A DNA stretch of 6,830 bases, taken from Acidimicrobiales bacterium (GTDB lineage: Bacteria; Actinomycetota; Acidimicrobiia; Acidimicrobiales; JAKAVM01). The stretch spans positions 1 through 6,830 of the forward strand of contig DAIDIS010000058.1 of the NCBI GenBank assembly GCA_027451785.1. Direction: 5' to 3'. The translations under genes were made by a program, and so were the position numbers. Under the pieces are notes generated by a model, which saw only the letters and a list, made by a program, of their open reading frames with translations, searched no databases and was not told the origin of the DNA. Of this stretch, positions 1-6,164 are shown piece after piece (the first letter of the stretch is position 1; each line of letters opens with the position of its first letter).

Positions 1-893
1 CCACTGTGATTCTTACGGCTGCCGCCTGCTCCGGAGGGGCTCCGTCAAGGCGCGAATCGGGCACCTCCAACACTTCGGCGACGAAGGAGCTTAAGCCAGC
101 CTCAGGCGGTATCGCGTCGAAGCCTGCAAATGAGTTTCCAGCCCCCCTGTCTGGAGCGCTCGCCGAGATTTCAGGGAAGTCATCGGTTCCCATCGAGGCC
201 CCAAGTGTCCTCCCTTCACCGGTTCTGTCGGCCCAGGCGTTCTCTTCGCCGGCACTCGGTTATATGATCGACCTTTACAATTGCCCGTCGGTCCTACCCG
301 TCAACGATCCCGAGATCGGTACGGGGCAATGTGGCCCGGCGACTATTTTCGGCCGGGTTTTGGGCCAGAAATGGGCTACTGAAGCGGACAGCAGCGCAGA
401 ACTCAGCAGCGGAGGCAGCGCGGAGAGGTTCCTTAGCCGGCTTGCCCAAGCGGCTGTAAGCGGCCAGCTTGGTTCCTTGTCTTCGTCGCTGAGTACATGC
501 CCACCGGGATCCGCGAAACTTCATTCGAATGGGCAGGTCGTTTCCACTTGTTCTATGGGCGCGGGACCTTCGAGCGCAGCTTCAAATGAACCAGCTTCCA
601 GCGGTGCAGCAAGTGGTCCTCAGCTTGCAGAGTTTACCGATGGTGACTGGTTGGTACTGTCTGTCGTGCCTCCGGGACAAGGAGAAGCCTCCGCGATCTC
701 CTCGGTCACTTCTCAAGTTGATCAATTGGTCCTGCCGCCGGACAAAGGCGTTCTAATCGTATCCGTCGGCTCTTCCGGCAACTCCACCGGAATGGCATGG
801 GAATCACAGGGAGCTGCGTATGCAGTATCCAACTCGGCATCAATTGCGTCTGCTTACGGCATGGCGACGAGGATGACGAAGCTGTCATCATAG
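1..893 (+). CDS. Ala/Ser-rich putative lipoprotein of unknown function (5' end outside window)
   Basis: The frame is open from the left edge. The first possible start here, GTG at 6, leaves only seven residues before a cysteine, too short for an export signal, so the true start is probably upstream. The visible beginning (VILTAAACSGG) looks like the end of a lipoprotein signal peptide: a hydrophobic stretch, small residues, then Cys at residue 8 (counting from the GTG), followed by a polar Ser/Thr/Gly/Pro tether of about 40 residues. The mature part is low in charge and rich in Ala, Ser and Gly. It has four further cysteines (about residues 93, 109, 165, 182) that could form two disulfides outside the membrane. 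Two hydrophobic strand-like segments near residues 214-222 and 247-254 suggest a small folded C-terminal domain; there is no transmembrane helix. I recognise no family. The lipobox has Ala rather than Leu at -3, so lipidation is likely but not certain. The stop is TAG at 891-893. Confidence 0.7.
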   Translation, partial: TVILTAAACSGGAPSRRESGTSNTSATKELKPASGGIASKPANEFPAPLSGALAEISGKSSVPIEAPSVLPSPVLSAQAFSSPALGYMIDLYNCPSVLPVNDPEIGTGQCGPATIFGRVLGQKWATEADSSAELSSGGSAERFLSRLAQAAVSGQLGSLSSSLSTCPPGSAKLHSNGQVVSTCSMGAGPSSAASNEPASSGAASGPQLAEFTDGDWLVLSVVPPGQGEASAISSVTSQVDQLVLPPDKGVLIVSVGSSGNSTGMAWESQGAAYAVSNSASIASAYGMATRMTKLSS

Positions 894-902
894 GCCTAGG
901 TG

Positions 903-930
903 ATCTCGATGGCGGGCTGGGTCGCGAGAT
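903..930 (+). repeat. Inverted repeat in the lipoprotein-kinase gap
   Basis: ATCTCG (903-908) and CGAGAT (925-930) are perfect 6-bp arms around a 16-nt G-rich loop, in the 52-nt gap just before the kinase ribosome binding site. It could be a weak hairpin affecting readthrough or translation of the kinase gene, or chance. There is no T-tract, so it is not a convincing intrinsic terminator. Confidence 0.25.
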
Positions 931-933
931 AGC

Positions 934-938
934 GAGGG
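934..938 (+). promoter_or_regulatory. Shine-Dalgarno for the ABC1 kinase TTG start
   Basis: GAGGG lies 7 nt before the TTG at 946. In this frame a TGA at 901-903 blocks anything longer, and no ATG or GTG occurs between that stop and 946, so this site supports TTG as the start. Confidence 0.6.
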
Positions 939-945
939 CTGGTTC

Positions 946-2364
946 TTGGCTGACGAAAGTATCAACGAAGCAGGTAAATGGAAGGTCCAAGGTGGCCGCC
1001 TAAAACGCAGTGTGCCAATCGTTGCGCTCGCAGCGCGATCGGCCCGCGAGTCCGTGGTTCGCAAACTCCGGAAGGGCGACGAGGAAGCTCTAAGGCAGTC
1101 GCACGAGAGAGTCGCAAAAATGTACGCAGAGCACCTTGGTCAATCCAAGGGTGTACTCATGAAAGTCGGCCAACTTGCTTCGTTTCTGAACCTTGGCGGG
1201 ATGATTCCCGAAGGGTACGAAGACATATACCAAAGTGCTCTGGCGTCCTTGCAGTCTCAGGCGCCACCAATGGACTTTGATGCAGTGGAAGCAGCCGTAC
1301 GAACCGAATTGGGTCAACCGATCTCCAAGCTCTTCAAGGAATTCTCACCCGTCGCACTCGCCGCGGCATCCATAGGTCAAGTCCATGCAGCAACGACCAT
1401 TGATGGGAAAAGGGTAGCTGTCAAAGTCCAATATCCAGGCGTTGCCGACGCGATCCATGACGATCTGAAGAACACTGAGTCGGTGGCAAACGCTTTGAAG
1501 TTCGCCCAGTCGATGTCGCCCGGTACCACGAGGCTGGACATAGACGTCGCCACAAAGGAGATCTCGGAGCGAATCGTCGAAGAGCTTGACTATGAAAACG
1601 AGGCCGAAAACCAGAGGTATTTCGCTGAACGATATGAGGGGCACCGCTACATTCATATCCCCAAGGTATTCGCCGAGCTTTCTTCGAAGAAGGTCCTGAC
1701 AATGGAACTCGTAGAAGGAATCAAGTTCCAGGATGCGATTCGATACCCTCAAGAGACTCGGAATATCTGGGGCGAGGCGATATGGCGGTTCGTGTTCGGA
1801 TCCTTTTACCGGGTATTTGCCTTCAATGCTGATCCTCATCCGGGTAATTACCTCTTTCACCCGGATGGAAGGGTGACCTTCCTGGACTTCGGCTGCGTCA
1901 AGTACTTCACGAAAACTGATATCGACCAGTTGAAGAACATCGTCATGTCGGTTCACGAGGGTGACCCTCAGAAGCTGTTTGACGCATTCGCGGTAGCCGG
2001 TTTTATCGACCCGAATGACGCTCCGACTCCGCAGGAAGTTTATGACTGGTACAGCTTCGGCTTTGGTCCAGTTCTCACCGACGAACCCTTCCGGTACACG
2101 CCTGAGTTCGCCCACGAACTTGTCCAGCGAGAGTTCGACGTGACGAACGAGTGGGGAAGGGTCAGCTCGAAGTTCAGCTTGCCGAAAGCGTACGTCTTCC
2201 TAACCCGCATCAACTTGGGCTTGGCCTCGATAATGGGTGACATGGGAAGCGAGGCAAGATGGGGGGCTATCGACGCGGAGCGTCTATTCGGTGCTCCGCC
2301 CGCTACAGAAATGGGCAAGTACGACCTTGAGTTTTTCGGCCCTCAGTCGTGGGCGGGCAAGTAG
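946..2364 (+). CDS. ABC1/UbiB (AarF/ADCK) family atypical protein kinase
   Basis: This is a complete 472-aa member of the ABC1/ADCK/UbiB family, kinase-fold proteins that bind nucleotide and support quinone or other isoprenoid-lipid metabolism; direct protein kinase activity is disputed. Every family hallmark is present: KVGQ (residues 73-76, the KxGQ motif), the Ala-rich nucleotide loop AAASIGQVH (139-147), the lysine in VAVKVQYPG (K160), the ExD motif (E213-L-D215), the catalytic loop NADPHPGN (294-301) and DFG (314-316). It should therefore be an intact enzyme. The N-terminal GRLKRSVP segment (17-24) supports the TTG start over the internal GTG at 1012. I see no obvious C-terminal transmembrane helix, unlike proteobacterial UbiB. 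It follows the lipoprotein gene by 52 nt on the same strand and may share its transcript. Actinobacteria generally use menaquinone, so a classical ubiquinone role is unlikely and the true substrate is unknown. Confidence 0.93.
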   Translation: MADESINEAGKWKVQGGRLKRSVPIVALAARSARESVVRKLRKGDEEALRQSHERVAKMYAEHLGQSKGVLMKVGQLASFLNLGGMIPEGYEDIYQSALASLQSQAPPMDFDAVEAAVRTELGQPISKLFKEFSPVALAAASIGQVHAATTIDGKRVAVKVQYPGVADAIHDDLKNTESVANALKFAQSMSPGTTRLDIDVATKEISERIVEELDYENEAENQRYFAERYEGHRYIHIPKVFAELSSKKVLTMELVEGIKFQDAIRYPQETRNIWGEAIWRFVFGSFYRVFAFNADPHPGNYLFHPDGRVTFLDFGCVKYFTKTDIDQLKNIVMSVHEGDPQKLFDAFAVAGFIDPNDAPTPQEVYDWYSFGFGPVLTDEPFRYTPEFAHELVQREFDVTNEWGRVSSKFSLPKAYVFLTRINLGLASIMGDMGSEARWGAIDAERLFGAPPATEMGKYDLEFFGPQSWAGK

Positions 2365-2422
2365 CTTCGGGTCAATCGGAAAATACAGGAAGTCGAAAGA
2401 CCAACAAGCTGACCCCAAATCG

Positions 2423-3289
2423 CTAAACCTTTCCGAGCTTGACCCTTGCAATGAAGTCCAAAGCGGGCAGTGGTAGGACTCGGTTCCCAAACCAGCCAAA
2501 CTTCGTCTCTATGCCCGTGTTCACAACACTCTTATTCTTGCGGATGGCTTTCAGCACGCCTTCGGCAACCGACTCGGCGCTGTGGCCGAACTTGGCGAAC
2601 AGCCTCTGTGCCTCGTTCACAACTTCTGCTTGCCCTCGTTCCCCGACGTAGCGGGTGGATGTGGCAATCGGAGTATTGGTGACACCGGGACATACGGCGG
2701 ATACCTTGACCCCAGCCTTCCGCCAGTCAGCCCTAAGGCACCTCGACAACGCAAGCACGCCGGCCTTGGTGGCGACGTATGCGGGCTCGGTCGAGCGCGG
2801 GGTGAACGCCAGACCTGAAGAGATGTTGACAACGTGCCCACTGCCACGCTTGACCATGGCAGGAGCGAGAAAATGACATCCGTTGACGACGCCCATGAGA
2901 TTGATGCTCACGATCCAGTCCCAATCCTTGAGGGATGTGTCGAGAAAATGACCGGACAGTCCTACGCCGGCATTGTTGACCAAAATATCCAAGACTCCAT
3001 GCTGCTCCTCCACCTTTGCTGCCAACTCGGCCATATCGTCACGGTTGGACACGTCGGCCTGGTAACTGACACCTCCGGTCGCCGTTGCGGTTTCTTCCGC
3101 CGATTCAGAATTCAGGTCGACACAGATGAGGCTCGCGCCCGATCTTGAAAGTGCGAAGGCGATTTGCTTCCCAATCCCGCTCCCAGCACCGGTTACGAGG
3201 GCGAGCTTGCCGCTGAAATGCCGGTTGCTACCTGCACCAGTTTCCAGCGAATTAGAGGCGGCTTGATTTTTTCCCGATAGTGGGAGCAT
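2423..3289 (-). CDS. Classical short-chain dehydrogenase/reductase (EphD C-terminal-domain-like)
   Basis: This is a cytosolic NAD(P)-dependent oxidoreductase of the classical SDR superfamily, 288 aa. The Rossmann glycine motif TGAGSGIG is at residues 33-40. An acidic residue ends beta-2 (D58 in CVDLN), which favours NAD(H) over NADP(H). DV at 79-80, NNAG at 105-108 and the catalytic set N130, S158, Y171 and K175 (YVATK) are all present, and CPG at 200-202 follows, so the enzyme should be active. The sequence resembles the C-terminal SDR domain of mycobacterial EphD and related stand-alone actinobacterial SDRs; the substrate is unknown, perhaps a fatty or steroid-like alcohol/ketone. ATG at 3289 has an AAGG Shine-Dalgarno 7 nt upstream, which supports this start, although it adds about 26 polar residues before the fold. 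The gene is divergent from the MerR regulator, with the palindromic operator about 60-85 nt upstream, so control by that regulator is likely. Its 3' end faces the kinase gene across 58 nt. Confidence 0.93.
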   Translation of the reverse strand: MLPLSGKNQAASNSLETGAGSNRHFSGKLALVTGAGSGIGKQIAFALSRSGASLICVDLNSESAEETATATGGVSYQADVSNRDDMAELAAKVEEQHGVLDILVNNAGVGLSGHFLDTSLKDWDWIVSINLMGVVNGCHFLAPAMVKRGSGHVVNISSGLAFTPRSTEPAYVATKAGVLALSRCLRADWRKAGVKVSAVCPGVTNTPIATSTRYVGERGQAEVVNEAQRLFAKFGHSAESVAEGVLKAIRKNKSVVNTGIETKFGWFGNRVLPLPALDFIARVKLGKV

Positions 3290-3358
3290 TTCGAGACCTT
3301 CTTGGGGTCGGGTACAGAGATGGCGTTAGCCGCAATCCGTAACATTGATAACCGTGTC

Positions 3359-3364
3359 ATTATA
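3359..3364 (-). promoter_or_regulatory. -10 element for the SDR gene
   Basis: On the minus strand this reads TATAAT, an exact sigma70-type -10, inside the palindrome. It predicts a start near 3352 and a leader of roughly 63 nt that includes the AAGG ribosome binding site before ATG 3289. No good -35 is seen at 16-19 bp spacing, as expected for a promoter that depends on an activator or uses only its -10. Confidence 0.5.
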
Positions 3365-3368
3365 TACT
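3363..3368 (+). promoter_or_regulatory. -10 element for the MerR gene, leaderless configuration
   Basis: TATACT lies 6 nt before GTG 3375, so the predicted transcription start coincides with the start codon. A weak -35, GTAACA at 3339-3344 (4 of 6 consensus bases, 18-bp spacer), lies upstream. There is no Shine-Dalgarno before this GTG. Leaderless messages with this geometry are common in actinobacteria. Confidence 0.5.
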
Positions 3369-3374
3369 GACACA

Positions 3375-4121
3375 GTGGGTGAATATAGGATCGACGAGCT
3401 GGCCCGAAAAGCGGGGATGACTGTCAGGAACGTCCGAGCATACCAAGATCGTGGTCTTGTGCCAGGACCCCGCAGGCAGGGAAGAATCGGCCTATACAGC
3501 GACTTTCACCTAATGAGGTTGAGATTAATCGCTGACATGCTGGAGCGAGGGTACACCCTCGCCAATATCTCCGAACTCCTTTCCGCATGGGAGCAAGGAA
3601 GGAATGTTGGCGACCTCTTTGGGTTCGAAGAGGAGTTGGCGGCGCCCCTCTTCGAAGAGAGTCCCTTGGAGATGTCGGCTGCTGAATTGCTCTCGTATTT
3701 CGGCGGAGCTGACATTTCGGCATTTGATCCGGCCTTGGTCAATAGCAGCGGGGTAGTGACTTGGGCGGACGACCGATTCGTGATTCACAGCCCAAAGGTC
3801 CTTGATGCCGCTTCGAGGCTGGTTAAAGAGGGCGTGCCCTTGGAAGCTGTCTTGAGGTTGGGAACCGACTTAAGGGAGCACTTTGAGGCTGTCGCACACC
3901 TATTTGTCGACCTGATCGCCGAGCACATTTTCGATCCCATGGGAGATCTCCCTCCCGTAGGCGAGTTACCAAGGCTGGCAGAGTTCCTGTCGAACGTAAA
4001 GCCCCTGGCGAAAGTCGTAGCGGAAGCTGAGCTGCTGAGAGCAATTGACGAGGCAATCCAGGAGAAGGTCGGGGATAGAATTGCCCGGTTCCCGGTATCG
4101 CCTGGCGAGAAGGTGGGATAG
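3375..4121 (+). CDS. MerR-family transcriptional regulator
   Basis: This is a 248-aa DNA-binding regulator. From GTG 3375 the protein begins VGEYRIDELARKAGMTVRNV, so the winged helix-turn-helix starts almost at residue 4, as in typical MerR proteins. The recognition helix is near TVRNVRAYQ (16-24), and the wing is around DRGLVPGPRRQGR through Y41. A dimerisation helix follows the segment RGYTLANISELLSAWEQG. The rest, from about residue 75, is an unrecognised, largely helical effector domain with no cysteine or metal-ligand cluster, which argues against a metal or redox sensor and for a small organic ligand. In-frame starts at TTG 3345 and GTG 3354 exist, but they lack a ribosome binding site and would put the operator inside the gene. 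It probably controls itself and the divergent SDR through the palindrome that overlaps its start. Its 3' end faces the deacetylase gene. Confidence 0.88.
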   Translation: MGEYRIDELARKAGMTVRNVRAYQDRGLVPGPRRQGRIGLYSDFHLMRLRLIADMLERGYTLANISELLSAWEQGRNVGDLFGFEEELAAPLFEESPLEMSAAELLSYFGGADISAFDPALVNSSGVVTWADDRFVIHSPKVLDAASRLVKEGVPLEAVLRLGTDLREHFEAVAHLFVDLIAEHIFDPMGDLPPVGELPRLAEFLSNVKPLAKVVAEAELLRAIDEAIQEKVGDRIARFPVSPGEKVG

Positions 4122-4127
4122 CCGGGA

Positions 4128-4157
4128 CAACGAGAGAGAATATCTAAAGCCTCGTTG
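4128..4157. terminator. Inverted repeat between convergent MerR and deacetylase genes (possible weak terminator)
   Basis: CAACGAG (4128-4134) and CTCGTTG (4151-4157) are perfect 7-bp arms around a 16-nt loop, 6 nt after the MerR stop and between two convergent genes. The position suits a bidirectional terminator, but the stem is modest, the loop is long and no T-run follows on either strand. It may act only as a transcript-end hairpin. Confidence 0.3.
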
Positions 4158-4194
4158 ATGAGATCGCAGTCAAGGGGCGCAAAGTTGGGATTGG

Positions 4195-5034
4195 CTATCT
4201 AAGGCCGGCGAAAAGATCATCTTCTGGTGTGGGGGCTCCACTTGCGTCCGACATTCTTACGAACATCTCAATGCCAAAAATTTTCTTGAAGGCGTCTCTG
4301 CCCATCTGAAGGAAGAACGTGTTGTCGGTTTGGGAAGCGTGGGCGCATAGGGCATCGTACTTGGCATCCGTGTAGTCAACGACGTCAACATAAGTCGTTA
4401 TTTCCGCGTCCGGCGTGCCCATGTTTGCAAGGTCTTCTTGTGTGGGGCCTGCGCCTTCCGGAAGCTCGACCCCGGCTTCCTTCAGCATCCTGGGGAATTC
4501 AGCAAAGGCGGACTTGGGAATTGCCGTGGAATAAACCTTGGAAGGAATTTGAGTGGATCTTGCGGCGGACACAGTGATCCGATGCGCCTGGATATGGTCG
4601 GGATGGCCGTAAAAGCCGTTGGAGTCATAGGTAACGACGACTTGGGGACGGTATTTGTCCATCAACTGGGCGAGCTTTGCAGCAGCAGTCTCGACCGGGG
4701 TGTTCCAAAAGCACCCAGGTAGGTTGTTTGCATCCCAACCCATCATCCCGGAGTCGTGATAACCAAGCAGTTCAAGGTGGTCGACACCCAGGATCGAGCA
4801 GCTCTCCTTTAGCTCGGCGATCCTTACTTTGACAACCTCGGATTCATCGTGGCCGTCCTCTCCCGGTTTAATGCTCCCTGCGGCATCGCCAAGCTCTCCG
4901 TTGGTGCAGGTGACCAAAACCGTTCTCACCAAGGGGTCGGCTGCATACTTCGCCAGGATTCCGCCGGTCGAGGACGCTTCGTCGTCTGGATGGGCGTGTA
5001 CGGCCATTATCGTGAGGGGCCCTTCGGTGTTCAT
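4195..5034 (-). CDS. PIG-L/LmbE-family zinc-dependent N-deacetylase (MshB/Mca-like)
   Basis: This is a 279-aa member of the PIG-L/LmbE superfamily, zinc hydrolases that remove acyl groups from N-acetylglucosamine conjugates; actinobacterial relatives include MshB (mycothiol synthesis) and Mca (mycothiol S-conjugate amidase). The metal site is intact: AHPDDE at 14-19 supplies H15 and D18 as ligands and D17 as probable base, and YGHPDH at 142-147 supplies H144 and the third ligand H147. TYDSNGFYGHPDHIQAH matches the family core, and the C-terminal ALCAHASQTDN segment recalls MshB. Overall it looks like neither MshB nor Mca but a third actinobacterial type, so the substrate is not assigned. There is no signal peptide, so it is cytosolic. 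I chose ATG 5034 because homologues begin a few residues before the MAVHAHPDDE strand. ATG 5049 (five residues longer) is the main alternative, and neither has a good Shine-Dalgarno. It is divergent from the sulfotransferase gene. Confidence 0.9.
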   Translation of the reverse strand: MNTEGPLTIMAVHAHPDDEASSTGGILAKYAADPLVRTVLVTCTNGELGDAAGSIKPGEDGHDESEVVKVRIAELKESCSILGVDHLELLGYHDSGMMGWDANNLPGCFWNTPVETAAAKLAQLMDKYRPQVVVTYDSNGFYGHPDHIQAHRITVSAARSTQIPSKVYSTAIPKSAFAEFPRMLKEAGVELPEGAGPTQEDLANMGTPDAEITTYVDVVDYTDAKYDALCAHASQTDNTFFLQMGRDAFKKIFGIEMFVRMSDASGAPTPEDDLFAGLR

Positions 5035-5131
5035 CACACCCAAGAGCATATTCTGAGTTGACCAGAGCCGAATCGATAAAAGGTTTAGGGGCTCAAATTG
5101 CCTACCGGAAAAATGATCTTCGAGATCTGCG

Positions 5132-5148
5132 TTCAATTCCCTATTGAA
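5132..5148. promoter_or_regulatory. Inverted repeat upstream of the sulfotransferase -10 (candidate operator)
   Basis: TTCAAT (5132-5137) and ATTGAA (5143-5148) are perfect 6-bp arms around TCCCT, ending 4 bp before the TATAGT -10. An overlapping alternative hairpin pairs CCCT (5139-5142) with AGGG (5148-5151). The position in the promoter spacer between divergent genes suits a regulator site; no cognate regulator is identified. Confidence 0.35.
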
Positions 5149-5152
5149 GGGG

Positions 5153-5181
5153 TATAGTTTTCTTTCGGTGCGAGTGCAGGA
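5153..5181 (+). promoter_or_regulatory. -10 and ribosome binding site of the sulfotransferase gene
   Basis: TATAGT (5153-5158) is a plausible -10 with predicted start near 5165. AGGA (5178-5181) lies 7 nt before GTG 5189. Together they give a short leader of about 24 nt and favour GTG 5189 over the longer TTG 5144, which has no ribosome binding site and would lie upstream of the -10. The -35 is poor. Confidence 0.45.
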
Positions 5182-5188
5182 CAATTTG

Positions 5189-6112
5189 GTGTCGATCGAC
5201 CAAAAGGAACGGAACCGGCTCCTCAACGAGCTCGATTCCGTCGCGTTATCGGATATGGATGCGAGAACTCGCCTTGAAAGACTGGGCGAGTACGTTTTGG
5301 TCACCGGTATGCACAGGAGTGGCACTTCTGCTGTCGCCGGAGTTCTGCATGCCTTGGGCTACCAGTTAACTCAAGAAGATGACCTCCTCCCTCCGGATAG
5401 TCACAATGAGCGAGGATATTTCGAGTCCAAGGCGCTCGCATTGTTGAACGGCAGGCTGCTCTCACTTTTTGGAGGGGGCTGGGACCGGCCGCCTTCTTGG
5501 AAGTCACTGGACCAAGGGCTGGCCAAGCTGGTGGAGGATCCGGCCGTCGTCAAAGGGGCGCTAAGGGTGCTTCTCGGGGTGACTCCTGCTGAGGGACCGT
5601 TTGTCTGGAAAGATCCGCGGCTGTGCCTGACACTTCCTTTCTGGTCCGAGATCCTGCATCATCCATCGGCGACAATCTTTGTCTTTCGTCACCCGGACGA
5701 AGTCTCGAGGTCTTTGGGGAAAATCCATGGACTCTCGTCGTTCCAAGCGGAATCCTTGTGGAAGCACTACAACTGGAGTGCATTACAGAACATGAAGGGA
5801 AGACCGGTCTTCGTGGTCGAATTTGCGGACCTGATCTCAGATCGTCGGCGCGAAATAGGTGTGATCGCTGAGTTCGTTTCGGCAAGGTCGTCATTTGAAA
5901 TCGGTTCTTTGGATTCCGCAGTTGAAGTAATTGACCCAACGCTCAAACATGAGTCACTTCCCTCGGATTACGAGATGTCGAAGGAGGCGATCTCGTTGTA
6001 CCAATCACTGAGGGATCTGAAGGGAGCACACGAGAGCTTGGAAGTTCCAGTTGGACCCGAGGAATACTTTGGCAGAGGAAACCAGGGAGCCTGGTCTGAG
6101 CGGGTCGGGTAG
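5189..6112 (+). CDS. Sulfotransferase family protein (PAPS-dependent type)
   Basis: This is a cytosolic sulfotransferase-fold protein of 307 aa from GTG 5189. The 5'-phosphosulfate-binding loop is VLVTGMHRSGTSAVAG (about 36-51), the P-loop-like signature of the bacterial Sulfotransfer_3-type family. ERGYFES (74-80) and WKDPRLCLTLP (140-150) are conserved substrate/cofactor-side segments of this group. FVFRHPDEVSRSL (164-176) carries the 3'-phosphate-binding Arg (R167) and Ser (S173). All core motifs are present, so it is probably active in moving sulfate from PAPS to a hydroxyl or amine of a glycan, lipid or small molecule. Relatives often occur in cell-surface polysaccharide clusters, but no glycosyltransferase is seen here. 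A longer start at TTG 5144 adds 15 residues and is less likely. The divergent deacetylase 154 nt away is the only functional hint to a substrate (an amino sugar). Its 3' end faces the GGDEF gene. Confidence 0.87.
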   Translation: MSIDQKERNRLLNELDSVALSDMDARTRLERLGEYVLVTGMHRSGTSAVAGVLHALGYQLTQEDDLLPPDSHNERGYFESKALALLNGRLLSLFGGGWDRPPSWKSLDQGLAKLVEDPAVVKGALRVLLGVTPAEGPFVWKDPRLCLTLPFWSEILHHPSATIFVFRHPDEVSRSLGKIHGLSSFQAESLWKHYNWSALQNMKGRPVFVVEFADLISDRRREIGVIAEFVSARSSFEIGSLDSAVEVIDPTLKHESLPSDYEMSKEAISLYQSLRDLKGAHESLEVPVGPEEYFGRGNQGAWSERVG

Positions 6113-6143
6113 GCGAACTACCCCACTTTGATCCGATACCTCT

Positions 6144-6162
6144 AGCGGGAAAGGCAGCCGCT
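6144..6162. terminator. Short hairpin between convergent sulfotransferase and GGDEF genes
   Basis: AGCGG (6144-6148) and CCGCT (6158-6162) form a 5-bp GC-rich stem with a 9-nt loop in the 52-nt gap between two convergent stops. It could end transcripts from both sides, but the stem is short and lacks a T-tract, so this is a weak call. Confidence 0.25.
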
Positions 6163-6164
6163 GA

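Larger units (their letters stand above)
3351..3376. promoter_or_regulatory. Palindromic operator in the SDR/MerR divergent promoter
   Basis: This is a 26-bp dyad centred at 3363.5. Its core is GTGTCA (3354-3359), 8 bp, TGACAC (3368-3373), with TATATA in the centre and AC/GT at the outer ends; 11 of 13 base pairs match. It sits in the only promoter region shared by a MerR-family gene and a divergent SDR gene and overlaps the -10 elements of both. Dimeric MerR proteins bind dyads of about this size, so the adjacent regulator is the natural candidate ligand. That assignment, and whether binding represses or activates, is inference. Confidence 0.65.

Noticed and set aside
891..900. TAGGCCTA and CCTAGG palindromes at the lipoprotein stop
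   Set aside because: Short overlapping palindromes with different centres; expected by chance and not placed as a promoter element.
1345..2115. 256-codon open frame antisense to the ABC1 kinase
   Set aside because: It is a shadow of a gene with unmistakable kinase motifs; its own translation shows no domain, and long antisense frames are common in such codon usage.
2365..2422. Possible terminator between the convergent kinase and SDR genes (GGGTCA 2369-2374 with TGACCC 2410-2415)
   Set aside because: The arms are only 6 bp with a 35-nt spacer and no T-tract; not distinguishable from chance.
2834..3148. Plus-strand 104-codon frame inside the SDR gene
   Set aside because: It is antisense to the Rossmann and catalytic region of the SDR, with no recognisable product.
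3345..3374. Longer MerR start at TTG 3345 or GTG 3354
   Set aside because: These put the operator inside the coding sequence, lack a ribosome binding site, and add residues before the normal MerR N-terminus.
5144..5188. Longer sulfotransferase start at TTG 5144
   Set aside because: It has no ribosome binding site and lies inside the inverted repeat and upstream of the -10. GTG 5189 has AGGA at 7 nt.
5035..5325. Minus-strand frame upstream of the deacetylase open for another 97 codons
   Set aside because: It overlaps the start of the divergent sulfotransferase gene, its translation has no family likeness, and homologues start just before the HPDDE strand.
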